Shown here in pieces: positions 35,536 to 44,601 of a stretch of 64,000 bases of DNA (position 1 is its first letter; every line of letters begins with the position of its first letter). Both the position numbers and the translations under genes were made by a program. The notes below the pieces were generated by a model. The model was not told the origin of the DNA, did no database searches, and worked only from the letters and a program-made list of their open reading frames with translations. The stretch is from Nocardiopsis gilva YIM 90087 (GTDB lineage: Bacteria > Actinomycetota > Actinomycetes > Streptosporangiales > Streptosporangiaceae), in the NCBI RefSeq assembly GCF_002263495.1, contig NZ_CP022753.1, positions 1,364,001 to 1,428,000 of the forward strand, given 5' to 3'.

Positions 35536-37362
35536 CTACTGGCCTCTGCGGATTCCGCGGCGTCGGGCGAGGAAGTCGTGGACGACCTGGGCGCCGAGCA
35601 TGGTGCTGTCGGGCTGGACCACGTCGCCGCCGTTGCGGCGGGCGACGTCGTCGGCGAATGTGCGGAGGCGGGGGTCGTCCGCGAGGAGGACGATACGGAG
35701 GCGGGCGTCGCGGCGGGTCATGCGGTCGACCTCGGCGAGGGTCGCGGCCGTGGTCTGGGCCGATGGGGGCCACTGGAACGCCGGGGAGCCGTCCCCGGCC
35801 AGGTGGGCGGTGGGTTCGCCGTCGGTGACGATCAGGACGATCGGTGTGAAGTCCGGGTGGCGGTCGAGGTGGCGTCCGGCCAGGGCGAGGGCGTGCTGGA
35901 GGTTGGTGCCCTGAACCCGGTCCGGGGTGAGTTCGGCCAAGTCGGAGGCCGGGATCTCGCGCGCGTGGTCGTTGAACCCGATGATCCGGACGGCGTCCTG
36001 CGGGAAGCGGGTTGTCACCAGGGTGTGCAGGGCCATGGCGGTCTGCTTGGTGCTGGTCCACAGGCCGCGCCGGACCATCGAATAGGAGAGGTCGACCAGC
36101 AGGCACACAGCGGCGGCCGTCCGGTGCTCGGTCTCGGTGACCTCGATGTCCTCCATGCGGGGCCGGATGCCGCCGTCGGGGGTCGATCGGCCGCGCGCTA
36201 TGGCGTTGCCCAGCGTTCGGACGACGTCGATCGCGCGCTCGTCCCCGGGCTCGGTGGGGCAGGAGGTGCCCGTGGGTTCCCCGCTCCAGCCGACGGGGGC
36301 CGCGCTGTGCCCGTTCCACGCGCTGTGGCCGCCGACCCGCCGGTCGCCCGGCCGATCGGCGGTGAGGATGTCGCGGAGCGCGGTCTCGCCGAGCCGCCGG
36401 AGCGCCTTGGGCGTGAGCTGTGGGCGGTTCCGGGTCCCGCGCAGGTAACCCTCCTCCCGCAGCCCGCGTTCGATCGCGCGGAGCCGGGCGACACTGTCGA
36501 CGGCGGACTGGCCGAGGGCGCGGCGCACCGCGTCGTCGTCGATGTCCTCCAGGGCGGCTCCGGGATAATCCTGGCCCAGCGCCGTGTCCAGTTCGGTGAG
36601 GTCGACCAGCTCCTCCCAGGCGGACGCCGCCTCTCCCCGCCCCAGCACCTCGATGCCGTCCATCGACGTGGCGCCGGACCGGGCGAGGTCGGGGTTCCGG
36701 CGGGTGCGCAGGTGGCCGGCGAGCAGGTTGAGCCCGGTACCGAGGCCTGCGGAGCCGATGACGTGATCAGCGAGGGAGGTCAGCTCGGCGCGCTGTTCCG
36801 GGGTGAGGGAGTCCAGCGCCCGCTGCGCGGTGGCGGCCCGCCGGGCCAGCGTGTCGATGAGGTGATCGAGGTCGGGCGGCCGTTCCGGAAAGAAGTCGGC
36901 GAACTGGGCCATGAAGCGGTCGAACGCGGCCGGGCTGTGCTCGCCGCGCTCCTCGGCCGCGAGCATGTCGTTCAGGGCCGTGAGCATCGCGCGTAGGCGA
37001 TGTGGATTGAGCGGCGGTGGCAGGTCCCCGTCCGCCCGCGTGGGGTGGGTGTCGTTGCCCCCCGCCGCTTGCCGCATGCCGGGCGGTGGTTCGTCCAGGA
37101 CCTCGCGGAGCACGATGTCGAGCAGCCGCTCGATGCGCTCGCGGACCCGGCGCCGCAGTTCCTCCAAGCCAGCGGGAGACCCCTGGCCCCCGCTGTCGTG
37201 CGGGCCCGTCCGCAGCACCTCGCGCAGAGCATCGCCCGGCCGGGCACCGGCCATGACGCCGCGCCCCACCTCGTCCAGGGCGCCGCGGATGTCGAGGGGC
37301 GGTGCCAGGGGGTCGGGGCCGTCCTGGTACGCCCGGTACCGGACGCGGTCCATGCGCATCAC
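35536..37362 (-). CDS. VWA-domain partner of MoxR/ChlI ATPase
   Basis: 608 residues from the GTG at 37362; ATGs at 37359 and 37353 (MDRVRYRAYQDG) fit the GGGAG site as well. The C-terminal von Willebrand A domain (about 410-595) has an intact MIDAS: LLVDLSYSMVRRG, then a TNLQHAL threonine and VTDGEPTAHL aspartate. The N-terminal 400 residues are helical and charged with no known fold that I recognise. It lies 18 bp downstream of a ChlI/MoxR-like ATPase, the usual pairing in which the ATPase remodels a target and the VWA protein binds it, as in Mg-chelatase BchI/BchD. The target is unknown. Confidence 0.88.
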   Translation of the reverse strand: MMRMDRVRYRAYQDGPDPLAPPLDIRGALDEVGRGVMAGARPGDALREVLRTGPHDSGGQGSPAGLEELRRRVRERIERLLDIVLREVLDEPPPGMRQAAGGNDTHPTRADGDLPPPLNPHRLRAMLTALNDMLAAEERGEHSPAAFDRFMAQFADFFPERPPDLDHLIDTLARRAATAQRALDSLTPEQRAELTSLADHVIGSAGLGTGLNLLAGHLRTRRNPDLARSGATSMDGIEVLGRGEAASAWEELVDLTELDTALGQDYPGAALEDIDDDAVRRALGQSAVDSVARLRAIERGLREEGYLRGTRNRPQLTPKALRRLGETALRDILTADRPGDRRVGGHSAWNGHSAAPVGWSGEPTGTSCPTEPGDERAIDVVRTLGNAIARGRSTPDGGIRPRMEDIEVTETEHRTAAAVCLLVDLSYSMVRRGLWTSTKQTAMALHTLVTTRFPQDAVRIIGFNDHAREIPASDLAELTPDRVQGTNLQHALALAGRHLDRHPDFTPIVLIVTDGEPTAHLAGDGSPAFQWPPSAQTTAATLAEVDRMTRRDARLRIVLLADDPRLRTFADDVARRNGGDVVQPDSTMLGAQVVHDFLARRRGIRRGQ

Positions 37363-37380
37363 TCCCGCTTCGCTCGGCCC

Positions 37381-38817
37381 TCAGGTCCGGTAGACCGCGT
37401 GGTCCTCCAGCTGCTCCTTCGAGAGCCGACGGTTCAGGTAGAGGCCTTCCATGGCGAACTCCAGCACCGCGGCGGCGTACCCCTCGTACCTCTTGGGATC
37501 GGCGGAGTCCTGGTCGGGCTCGACGCGGGTGACCAGGGCGTCCAGGCCGAGGAAGGCGCCGACGCCGCTCAGCAGCTCGGCGGCGCTGACGCGTTCACCC
37601 GCGTCGACCTTGGTGCCGTCGGCGAAGAGGTCGGCCAGCGGGGCGAGGGTCGCCTCGTCCACCGCGTGCCGGAACGTCTCGGCGGTGGCCCGGCGCAGCA
37701 GGTGGCTCAGGACCTCGGTCTCCCGCCCCTCCTCTCCGGCGTCGAACTCGACCTTGCCGACCAGCGTCTCCACGATCGGCGGCAGGTCGCAGACGCGGGC
37801 CACCGGCCGCTGCTCGCCGATGAGCGCGGCGCGGCGCTCGGCGGCGGCCGCGGCGGTCTCGATCCCGGCGATGGCGAACCGGGCGGACACCCCGGAGCGC
37901 GCGTCCACCGAGGACGATTCACGCACCAGCCGGGTGAAGCGGGCGACGACCTCCACCAGGTGCCGGGGCACGGTGACGTCGCCGCTCGGTGCCGCCTCCT
38001 GCAGGATCAGCGCGGCCTCGTCTTCCACTTCCCGCGGGTAGTGGGTGCGGATCTCCGCACCGAACCGGTCCTTGAGCGGTGTGATGATGCGCCCGCGGTT
38101 GGTGTAGTCCTCGGGGTTGGCGCTGGCGACCAGCAGCATGTCCAGCGGCAGCCGCAGCGCGAAGCCGCGGACCTGGACGTCGCGCTCCTCCAGCACGTTG
38201 AACAGGCCGACCTGGATCCGGGCGGGCAGGTCGGGCAGCTCGTTGAGGCAGAACACGCCGCGGTTGGCGCGCGGGACCAGGCCGTAGTGGACGCTCTCCG
38301 GATCGCCGAGGCTGCGCCCCTCGGCCAGCCGGATCGGGTCGATGTCGCCGATGAGGTCGCCGACGCCGGTGTCGGGCGTGCACAGCTTCTCGCCGTAGCG
38401 GTCCCAGCGGTGGACCCAGGCGACCGGCAGGTCGTCGCCGGTCTCCGCGGCTAGGCGCCGGCAGCGGGCGCAGACCGGCGCGTAGGGGTGGTCGTTGATC
38501 GGGCAGCCGTCGACGACGGGCGACCACGCGTCGAGGAGGCCGGTGAGCGTGCGGATCAGCCGCGACTTGCCCTGCCCGCGTTCACCGAGCAGGACGATGT
38601 CGTGCCCGGCCAGCAGCGCGCGCTCCAGCCGGGGCAGGACGGAGGCCGAGAAGCCGAGGATGCCGGGGAAGCGCTCGTCCCCGGAGCGGAGGCGGGCCAG
38701 CAGGTTCTCCCGCACCTCGGCCTTGACCGTGCGGTGCGTGTGGCCCGCGGCGCGCAGGGCGCCGAGCGTCGGGGGAGCGTTATCGGGAGCTGTGTGCGCG
38801 GATGTGACGGGGGACAC
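37381..38817 (-). CDS. ChlI/MoxR-type AAA+ ATPase
   Basis: 478 residues from a GTG. Walker A LLGERGQGKSR at 77-86, Walker B GVFCLNELPDLPARIQVGL, sensor 1 LLVASANPEDYTNRGRIITP, and an arginine-finger-like LKDRFGAEIRTHYPRE. This is the magnesium-chelatase subunit I style of AAA+. A CPINDHPYAPVCARCR insert after Walker A (about 104-119) looks like a small metal-binding knuckle. It is probably co-transcribed with the VWA gene downstream. No tetrapyrrole genes are near, so a chaperone-like role is more likely than Mg chelation. Confidence 0.9.
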   Translation of the reverse strand: MSPVTSAHTAPDNAPPTLGALRAAGHTHRTVKAEVRENLLARLRSGDERFPGILGFSASVLPRLERALLAGHDIVLLGERGQGKSRLIRTLTGLLDAWSPVVDGCPINDHPYAPVCARCRRLAAETGDDLPVAWVHRWDRYGEKLCTPDTGVGDLIGDIDPIRLAEGRSLGDPESVHYGLVPRANRGVFCLNELPDLPARIQVGLFNVLEERDVQVRGFALRLPLDMLLVASANPEDYTNRGRIITPLKDRFGAEIRTHYPREVEDEAALILQEAAPSGDVTVPRHLVEVVARFTRLVRESSSVDARSGVSARFAIAGIETAAAAAERRAALIGEQRPVARVCDLPPIVETLVGKVEFDAGEEGRETEVLSHLLRRATAETFRHAVDEATLAPLADLFADGTKVDAGERVSAAELLSGVGAFLGLDALVTRVEPDQDSADPKRYEGYAAAVLEFAMEGLYLNRRLSKEQLEDHAVYRT

Positions 38818-39069
38818 GGCGTCGAGTCTACGCGCGCCGCGCGCGGTCGCACCGCCGAACCGTGTCCTCGGCGGTCGGGCACGGCGTGCGGCCTGCGACG
38901 ACCGAATGGGGCACGGAGGGGATCGCGCTCGGGGATCTCAGGGGATAACAGGGGTGACGGCCGTATCAGATGACATGAGCGGGGTAGCGGGAAGAGTATG
39001 ACGTCCTGGCAACCGCAGTAGGGTCCAGGAGAAGGCATTTTGACCATGACGATGTGAGGTGGCGGACGA

Positions 39070-40230
39070 GTGGCCAGGTTCGGTGATGCGCTGGCGACGG
39101 GCGCGGACCTCGTGAGCGCCGCGGAGCGGGCGGTGCTGGCCGCGATGCGCCCGCTGGAGGGACCGGCGGACCTCATCTGTTTCTGGATCAGCGGTGCCGA
39201 CCCAGAAGAGGTGGTTCTGGCCGGGGAGCGTGTCATGGCGCTCGCGGACGGCGCGGTGACCATCGGCTGCACCTCCGGCGGCGTCATCGGCGGTGGCCGC
39301 GGCGTGGAGGACCAGGGCGCGGTGAGCGTGTGGGCGGCCCGGATGCCGTCTGTCACCATCACCCCGTTCCGCCTGGACACCGTGCCGGACGGCGACCACC
39401 TCGCCGTCGTGGGCATGCACGAGCCGTCCCCGGTCGACCAGGCCGCGTTGCTGCTGGTGGACCCCTACGAGTTTCCGACCCAGGCGTTCGTCGAGCGCTC
39501 CACCGAGGCCCTGGACGGCCTGCCGTTCGTCGGCGGGCTCGCCAGCGGCGCGCAGGGCCCGGAGTCGGTGCGGCTCTTCGCCGACGGCGAGGTCGCCGAC
39601 TGCGGCGCGGTCGGGCTGCTGCTGGGCGGCTCCGGGATCGTCGGCACCATGGTCAGCCAGGGATGCCGCCCCGTGGGCCCGGCCATGGCGGTCACCAAGT
39701 CCGACGGCAACATGATCCTGGAGCTGGCCGGAGCCCCCGCCTACGAGCGGCTGGAGAACCTCATCAACGCGCTGCCGCCGGAGGAGCAGGAGCTGGCGGC
39801 GCAGGGCCTGCACATCGGCATCGCCATGGACGAGTACGCCGACCGCCACGAGCGCGGGGACTTCCTGGTGCGCTCGGTGGTGGCCGCCGACCCCGAGCTG
39901 GGCGCGATCACGATCGGCGACATGGTGGAGGTCGGCCAGACGGTGCGGTTCCAGGTGCGCGACCGCGACACGGCAGACGCCGACCTGCGCGAGCGGCTGC
40001 GCATGTTCGACGAGGACACCGGGGGCCGCAGTGCCGCCGCGCTGCTCTTCTCCTGCAACGGGCGCGGCTCCACCCTGTTCTCCAGCGCCGACCACGACGT
40101 CCGGATGGTCCGCCAGGCCCTCGGTATCGACGCGGTGAGCGGCTTCTTCGCCTCGGGCGAGATCGGCCCGGTGGCCGGCCGCAACCACCTGCACGGGTTC
40201 ACCGCCTGTCTGCTCGCGTTCGAGTCATAG
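39070..40230 (+). CDS. FIST-domain sensory protein
   Basis: 386 residues from GTG with GAGGTGG 8 nt upstream. FIST N domain (about 30-215; TIGCTSGGVIGGGR, LPFVGGLASGAQGPE, GLLLGGSGIVGTMVSQGC) and FIST C domain (about 225-375; LHIGIAMDEY, VRFQVRDRDTADADLRERL, ALLFSCNGRG, FFASGEIGPVAGRNHLHGFT). The NGRG and GEIGP motifs are hallmarks. FIST modules are thought to sense small ligands such as amino acids and usually feed signalling proteins; here it stands alone, divergent from the ATPase-VWA pair with a 252-bp shared upstream region. A functional link is inference only. Confidence 0.9.
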   Translation: MARFGDALATGADLVSAAERAVLAAMRPLEGPADLICFWISGADPEEVVLAGERVMALADGAVTIGCTSGGVIGGGRGVEDQGAVSVWAARMPSVTITPFRLDTVPDGDHLAVVGMHEPSPVDQAALLLVDPYEFPTQAFVERSTEALDGLPFVGGLASGAQGPESVRLFADGEVADCGAVGLLLGGSGIVGTMVSQGCRPVGPAMAVTKSDGNMILELAGAPAYERLENLINALPPEEQELAAQGLHIGIAMDEYADRHERGDFLVRSVVAADPELGAITIGDMVEVGQTVRFQVRDRDTADADLRERLRMFDEDTGGRSAAALLFSCNGRGSTLFSSADHDVRMVRQALGIDAVSGFFASGEIGPVAGRNHLHGFTACLLAFES

Positions 40231-40378
40231 GCGCGGTGTCAACCCCCGTCTCCGCTGTTTTGACGTCGGCTTAGGTGGATCTTTACCGCACCGTCCGCCA
40301 TGCCCGGCGCGCCAACTTTGTGACTCCATGTGGCTTCATGCTTACTGATGGTGGCGCAAAGGCGCTCTGGGGGTAAAC

Positions 40379-41842
40379 ATGACGCATGGCTTGTTGAAGA
40401 CCGGCGCGGTCGCGGCGCTTGGAGCGCTGGCGCTCGCGTCACTGCCATCGGCGGAGCAGGCGGCGAGCGCGGCGGGCCGCGTGCCGCTGCACGGCTCGGA
40501 CGGGAAGTGGATCGATGAGGATCTGACGGCCGCCGACCGCGTCGGGGCGGCCCTCGACGGCGACCGCATCCGCGTCGAGCGCCAGGGAGACCAGCCGCTC
40601 GGGGCGTCGCTGCGTTCGCAGCGGCCGGACCGCGTCTCCGGCGGCGCCGCGGACGAGCGTCCCGAACCCGGGGCCGCCCTGGAACGGGAGATCGGCGCGG
40701 CCCTGGCGACCTTCCCGGCCCACGAGCTGGACGACCCCGCCTCGGCCGTGGACGTCGCCGTGGACACTACGGGCGACGCCGAGGACTTCCAGGTCGAGGT
40801 GCGCGGACTCCGCCCGGACGGCATCTGGACCGAGTGGCGCGAGGCCCCCGGGGCGGAGGCATCGTCCCGGAGGAGCCGAGAGGACCCGCCAAAGGGCCAC
40901 CGCGTCGCGCTCTCCACGCCGGTCGAGCAGGTGCAGGTCCGTGTCGGCATCACCCTGGACGCCGACGAGGACACCGCGCTGCGCGGCGTGCGCGTCCGCC
41001 CGTCGGGCGCGAAGCGGGGCGAACGGCACCCGCCGGGAGAACCGTTCTCCGCTCGGCTGTTCGCGACCCGGATCGGGCAGGTCGGCGGGCTCACCGCGAA
41101 CGGCCACAGGATTCGGTCGAACGACCAGTTCGCCGCGCTTCCGTCGCGCCGCGGACTGGCCACCCGGGGCGGCAGCGAGTACACGGTGCGGGTCTGCACG
41201 ACGGACGGCACGCGGCGGTGCGTGTACATGCCCGTCTGGGACGTGGGGCCGTGGAACACCAAGGACGACCACTGGAACGCCGAGCGTGAGAAGTGGCGTG
41301 ATCTCTCGCGCGGAACGCCGCAGGCGCAGGCGGCGTACAGCGAGGGCTACAACGGGGGCCGCGACGGCTTCGGGCGCAAGGTCGCCAATCCGGCCGGCAT
41401 CGATCTGGCCGACGGCGCCTTCCGTGAAGGGCTGGGGCTGCGGTCCAACGCGTGGGTCACGGTCGACTACCTGTGGACCGCGAAGTACACGCACCGTGCC
41501 GAGGTCGGCACCGCCTCTCAGGTCGACCCCGTGATCATCCGACCGGGGCCGGGGGCCTCGTTCCCGGCGAGCGGCCTGGCCGCGCACAAGGCCACCATCG
41601 ACGTCCTCTGCCAGACCTCGGGGGACCGGGCCACGGGCCCCCAGGGCGAGACCGACGTCTGGTACCGCATCGGCGAGGAGAACTACGTCCCCGCGGCGTT
41701 CGTCAAGGGCGGCGAATCTGCCCCACCGTGCCCCGCGCGGGACGCCACGGCCGACGCGGGCCATCAGGAGGAGGCCGAGCCGGGGAAGTCCGGGAAGGAC
41801 GACAAGGAAGACAAGGACGGCAAGGACGACCGGACCGGCTGA
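40379..41842 (+). CDS. Secreted SH3/double-psi-barrel-like protein, function unknown
   Basis: 487 residues. Signal peptide at 1-32 (KTGAVAALGALALASLPSAE). A poorly conserved middle part contains beta-rich segments with WTEW. A conserved domain at about 235-380 holds RVCTTDGTRRCVYMPVWDVG, PWNTKDDHWN, then AYSEGYNGGRDGFGRKVANP and GIDLADGAFREGLGL. A short SH3-like region with DVWYRIGEENYVPAAFV follows, then a charged tail (GKDDKEDKDGKDDR). Similar secreted proteins in actinomycetes are uncharacterised; the domain mix suggests cell-wall or polysaccharide binding. No catalytic residues can be named. Confidence 0.7.
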   Translation: MTHGLLKTGAVAALGALALASLPSAEQAASAAGRVPLHGSDGKWIDEDLTAADRVGAALDGDRIRVERQGDQPLGASLRSQRPDRVSGGAADERPEPGAALEREIGAALATFPAHELDDPASAVDVAVDTTGDAEDFQVEVRGLRPDGIWTEWREAPGAEASSRRSREDPPKGHRVALSTPVEQVQVRVGITLDADEDTALRGVRVRPSGAKRGERHPPGEPFSARLFATRIGQVGGLTANGHRIRSNDQFAALPSRRGLATRGGSEYTVRVCTTDGTRRCVYMPVWDVGPWNTKDDHWNAEREKWRDLSRGTPQAQAAYSEGYNGGRDGFGRKVANPAGIDLADGAFREGLGLRSNAWVTVDYLWTAKYTHRAEVGTASQVDPVIIRPGPGASFPASGLAAHKATIDVLCQTSGDRATGPQGETDVWYRIGEENYVPAAFVKGGESAPPCPARDATADAGHQEEAEPGKSGKDDKEDKDGKDDRTG

Positions 41843-41880
41843 CGGCCGACGAGCCGAGCGGCCCGCGATTCGGGTCGCGG

Positions 41881-42462
41881 CTAGAAGTAGGGCGCCGGGC
41901 GGGCGGGGGCAGGCCGAGTTCTGATGACCATGGTCCCGGCCGCCCGGTCGTGCAGGCTCTGCCCGAGGTGGCTGTCGGACCCGGCGAAGGCGCAGTCGAC
42001 CAGGACCCAGACGTGGCCGACGCACAGCACGCTGTGCGGCAGGCCGAAGATCGCGGCCCGGCCGACGGCCTGGCCCTGACTGAGCCGTCCGCCGTCGGCG
42101 GCCCGCACCACCTTGAGCGACAGCGTCAACTGCCCGAGGGTGCGCCCCCAGGCGATGTGGAAGAGCCAGTCGTAGAAGAAGAGCAGGAGCCCCCAGCCGA
42201 AGACCCAGAGCAGGCCCCAGACGTCGTAGTAGTCCTGGGACAGGTCGGCCTCGAAGCCCGCGGGGTTGACGGCCGAGAAGACCAGCGTCACCAGGATGAA
42301 GAAGACGAAGGCGAACACGGACAGCGCCAGGTAGTCGATGATCCGCGCGCCCAACCGCACCCCGAACCCCGCGGGGGCCGGGTGCGGTCCGCTACCGGCG
42401 GCGGGCCCGGGAAGGGGCGGTGGTCCGTACGGCGGGCCGGAGTTCCATGGGGGAGTGTGCAC
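41881..42462 (-). CDS. RDD-family membrane protein
   Basis: 193 residues from GTG, 1 bp after the stop of the upstream RDD gene (coupled). A Pro/Gly-rich N-terminal tail (1-30) is followed by the RDD domain: GVRLGARIIDYLALSVFAFV with the Arg/Asp motif, WGLLLFFYDWLFHIAWGRTLGQL, and the C-terminal GQSLHDRAAGTMVIRT. RDD proteins are small three- to four-helix membrane proteins of uncertain role, some linked to ion exchange. It forms a tandem pair with the next gene. Confidence 0.88.
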   Translation of the reverse strand: MHTPPWNSGPPYGPPPLPGPAAGSGPHPAPAGFGVRLGARIIDYLALSVFAFVFFILVTLVFSAVNPAGFEADLSQDYYDVWGLLWVFGWGLLLFFYDWLFHIAWGRTLGQLTLSLKVVRAADGGRLSQGQAVGRAAIFGLPHSVLCVGHVWVLVDCAFAGSDSHLGQSLHDRAAGTMVIRTRPAPARPAPYF

Positions 42463-42463
42463 G

Positions 42464-43141
42464 CTACTTCTCGATCACGATCGTGCTGACGGCCTTGTCG
42501 TGCAATGTCTGCCGCTTCGGTTCGTCCCACAGGGGCCACAGGAGGTCGAGGAGGGTGCCGACGAAGCTGCCGCCCATGCCGAGCGCCCTGAAGATCAGTT
42601 CGCGCCCGGCGGAGGCCATCTTCGTCGGCGGACGCAGGGTGTCCAGGGAGACGACCTGGATCCCCAGGGCGCGTTTGCCCAGCGTCTGCCCGGACTTGGC
42701 GTGGGACAGCCAGCGGTAGCAGAAGGTCGCCGCGAATACCGCGCCGAGCGTGAGCACCACCAGGGAGGCGACGACGTAGCCCTTCACCGGTCCGTCCGAT
42801 GTCAGCACGTAGCCGACCCAGACGCCGGCTCCGACGATGACTGCCGCCATGAGGATGATGATCGCGGTGTCGAAGAGGTGGGCGGCGACGCGCTGCCCCC
42901 AGCTCGCGAGCGGCGCCGGGGGAGCGGCGGGAGCACCGGCGTAGCCGGGATAACCGGGATACCCGGGGGAGGGCGGCCCGTATCCGGGCTGGGGGTATCC
43001 GTGCGTCGGCGTGCTCGGGGGTATCGGGCTGTTAGGCCCCGCGTCCGGAGACGGACCGTATCCGCCGTCCTCATCCTGCGGTGCGGGGGCGCCCTGCGCC
43101 GGATATCCGGAATTCGGGGCATTCCATGATGGGGTGGTCAC
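42464..43141 (-). CDS. RDD-family membrane protein
   Basis: 225 residues from GTG. A long Pro/Gly/Tyr-rich cytoplasmic tail (1-78, repeats like YPGYPGYAG) and an RDD domain: SWGQRVAAHLFDTAIIILMA, CYRWLSHAKSGQTLGKRALG, LLWPLWDEPKRQTLHDKAV and STIVIEK at the end. The paired QTLGKRALGI and QTLHDKAVST signatures are standard. It is the upstream member of a coupled RDD pair downstream of greA and its hairpin. Function unknown. Confidence 0.9.
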   Translation of the reverse strand: MTTPSWNAPNSGYPAQGAPAPQDEDGGYGPSPDAGPNSPIPPSTPTHGYPQPGYGPPSPGYPGYPGYAGAPAAPPAPLASWGQRVAAHLFDTAIIILMAAVIVGAGVWVGYVLTSDGPVKGYVVASLVVLTLGAVFAATFCYRWLSHAKSGQTLGKRALGIQVVSLDTLRPPTKMASAGRELIFRALGMGGSFVGTLLDLLWPLWDEPKRQTLHDKAVSTIVIEK

Positions 43142-43218
43142 CGCGGCATTATGCCTGACACCGGGGACGCGCTGCGGCAGGGTTCGCGGGGACGCCCGCG
43201 GGACAAAGGCGCCCCAAC

Positions 43219-43251
43219 GCGGAAGGGGTGGCTCGTGGCCACCCCCTCCGC
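43219..43251 (-). terminator. Terminator after greA
   Basis: GCGGAAGGGGTGGC (43219-43232) and GCCACCCCCTCCGC (43238-43251), a 14-bp stem with one G-T pair and a 5-nt loop, 15 bp past the greA stop on the minus strand. Confidence 0.7.
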
Positions 43252-43265
43252 AGTTGATATGGGGG

Positions 43266-43766
43266 CTACGCGCCGCCGTACGGGACGGCGTCGATGATGT
43301 CCACCTTCAGGCTCTTGCCGTTCGGCAGGGTGTACTTCGCCGAATCGCCGATCTTCTTACCCGTGATCGCGCTACCCAGCGGTGACTTGGGGGAGTAGAC
43401 GTCGATCGGAGCTCCGCTCTCCTCACGGGAGGCGAGGAGGAACGTGATCTCCTCGTCGTCTCCTTCGAACTTGACGGTCACGGTCATACCGGGGCCGACT
43501 TCACCCGCCGTGCGCGGGGCCTCGCCCACACGCGCATTGCGCAGGATTCCCTGGAGCTGTGCGATGCGGGCCTCGATCTTGCCCTGCTCTTCCTTGGCGG
43601 CGTGGTAGCCGCCGTTCTCTCGCAGGTCACCCTCTTCGCGGGCGGCTTCGATCTTGTCGGCGATCTCGATGCGACCAGGCCCCGACAGGTGCTCCAGCTC
43701 CGCCTTGAGCCGGTCATACGCCTCCTGAGTCAGCCAGGTGACGTTGTCATCGCGGGTCTCGGTCAC
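43266..43766 (-). CDS. greA: Transcription elongation factor GreA
   Basis: 166 residues from GTG. The N-terminal coiled coil (WLTQEAYDRLKAELEHL; AREEGDLRENGGYHAAKEEQ with the acidic tip DLREN) enters the RNA polymerase secondary channel to stimulate cleavage of backtracked RNA. The C-terminal FKBP-like domain contains YSPKSPLGSAITGKKIGDSA. All key acidic residues are present. Located by DUF4307 and mca as in many actinobacteria. Confidence 0.97.
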   Translation of the reverse strand: MTETRDDNVTWLTQEAYDRLKAELEHLSGPGRIEIADKIEAAREEGDLRENGGYHAAKEEQGKIEARIAQLQGILRNARVGEAPRTAGEVGPGMTVTVKFEGDDEEITFLLASREESGAPIDVYSPKSPLGSAITGKKIGDSAKYTLPNGKSLKVDIIDAVPYGGA

Positions 43767-44020
43767 GGGAACTCCCTTTGGTGCGACTAGTAACTGCGAA
43801 CCGCCATCCGGCCGCAGATGAACTTACGAGATTATCACCGCGCCCTGTCGGTGGCCGGGGCTTCGATTCCCTCACCAGGACGCATGCCCAATAGCGGACC
43901 GGGCGTGCGCTGCGAGGCGGGTGGAGCCGAAGGACGGCGTGGACCGTGGCGCGTCGGGGTGGACATCGGCTGACAGGGGTGGGATCGGCGTGGATCCCGG
44001 CTCATTTCGAAGGGACGGGA

Positions 44021-44437
44021 CTACTCTTCCGAACCTTGTTCCCTGCAGGAGGTCACTTCTACCGCCGATGCCGTGCGAACCGTGTCAACGTTGGTAGTGA
44101 CGTTGCGGTTTCCGGCCTTGACCTCCACGCGGTCCTGGCCGACCTCAACATGGTGCGCGTCGGTGGCGCTGATCACACAGACCGCGGGGCTGCCGCTGTT
44201 CACCTGGAAGGTGATGGTCGCCTCATCCTCGGACTCGGCGTTCCAGGCGATGGTTTGATACGACACGCTCCCGGTGTGGCCGCCGTAGCTCATCAGTGCC
44301 GATCCCCACCCGATGGTGAAGATCCCGGCGCCCAGCAGGCCCATCAGGAAGATGAACGGCTTGTTCCCGTAGAGACGCCGCATGCCCCGGGCCGGTGGAG
44401 CGGCGTCGGGGTTGGAAGCGGAAGGGCTGTCGGGCAT
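44021..44437 (-). CDS. DUF4307 membrane protein
   Basis: 138 residues from the ATG at 44437 (GGAG 8 nt upstream); frames extending further upstream are in the mca promoter. One membrane helix at about 27-49 (FIFLMGLLGAGIFTIGWGSA), then an extracytoplasmic beta domain with VSYQTIAWNAESEDEATITF and two cysteines. DUF4307 proteins are small actinobacterial membrane proteins almost always beside mca/greA; function unknown. Divergent from mca. Confidence 0.85.
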   Translation of the reverse strand: MPDSPSASNPDAAPPARGMRRLYGNKPFIFLMGLLGAGIFTIGWGSALMSYGGHTGSVSYQTIAWNAESEDEATITFQVNSGSPAVCVISATDAHHVEVGQDRVEVKAGNRNVTTNVDTVRTASAVEVTSCREQGSEE

Positions 44438-44601
44438 ACGGGAATCTCCGAACGTGCGGTCTACGTTGTCTAAGATAGCTCCGTCCTGAGTGACTCCCGC
44501 TCCACCCCCGCTCCTCGCGAGTTCGCAAGGCCAGGAGCATGGTGGCTTTCTGGCGGAGCGGTCGATCGCAGCTTCCGCGACTATCCAAGGGGATTCGTCC
44601 G

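Noticed and set aside
35527-36996. Long open frame (489 codons) on the plus strand opposite the VWA gene
   Set aside because: Composition is a mirror of the VWA gene (Gly/Arg/Val-rich, no motif). High GC opens antisense frames; the minus-strand gene has an intact VWA domain.
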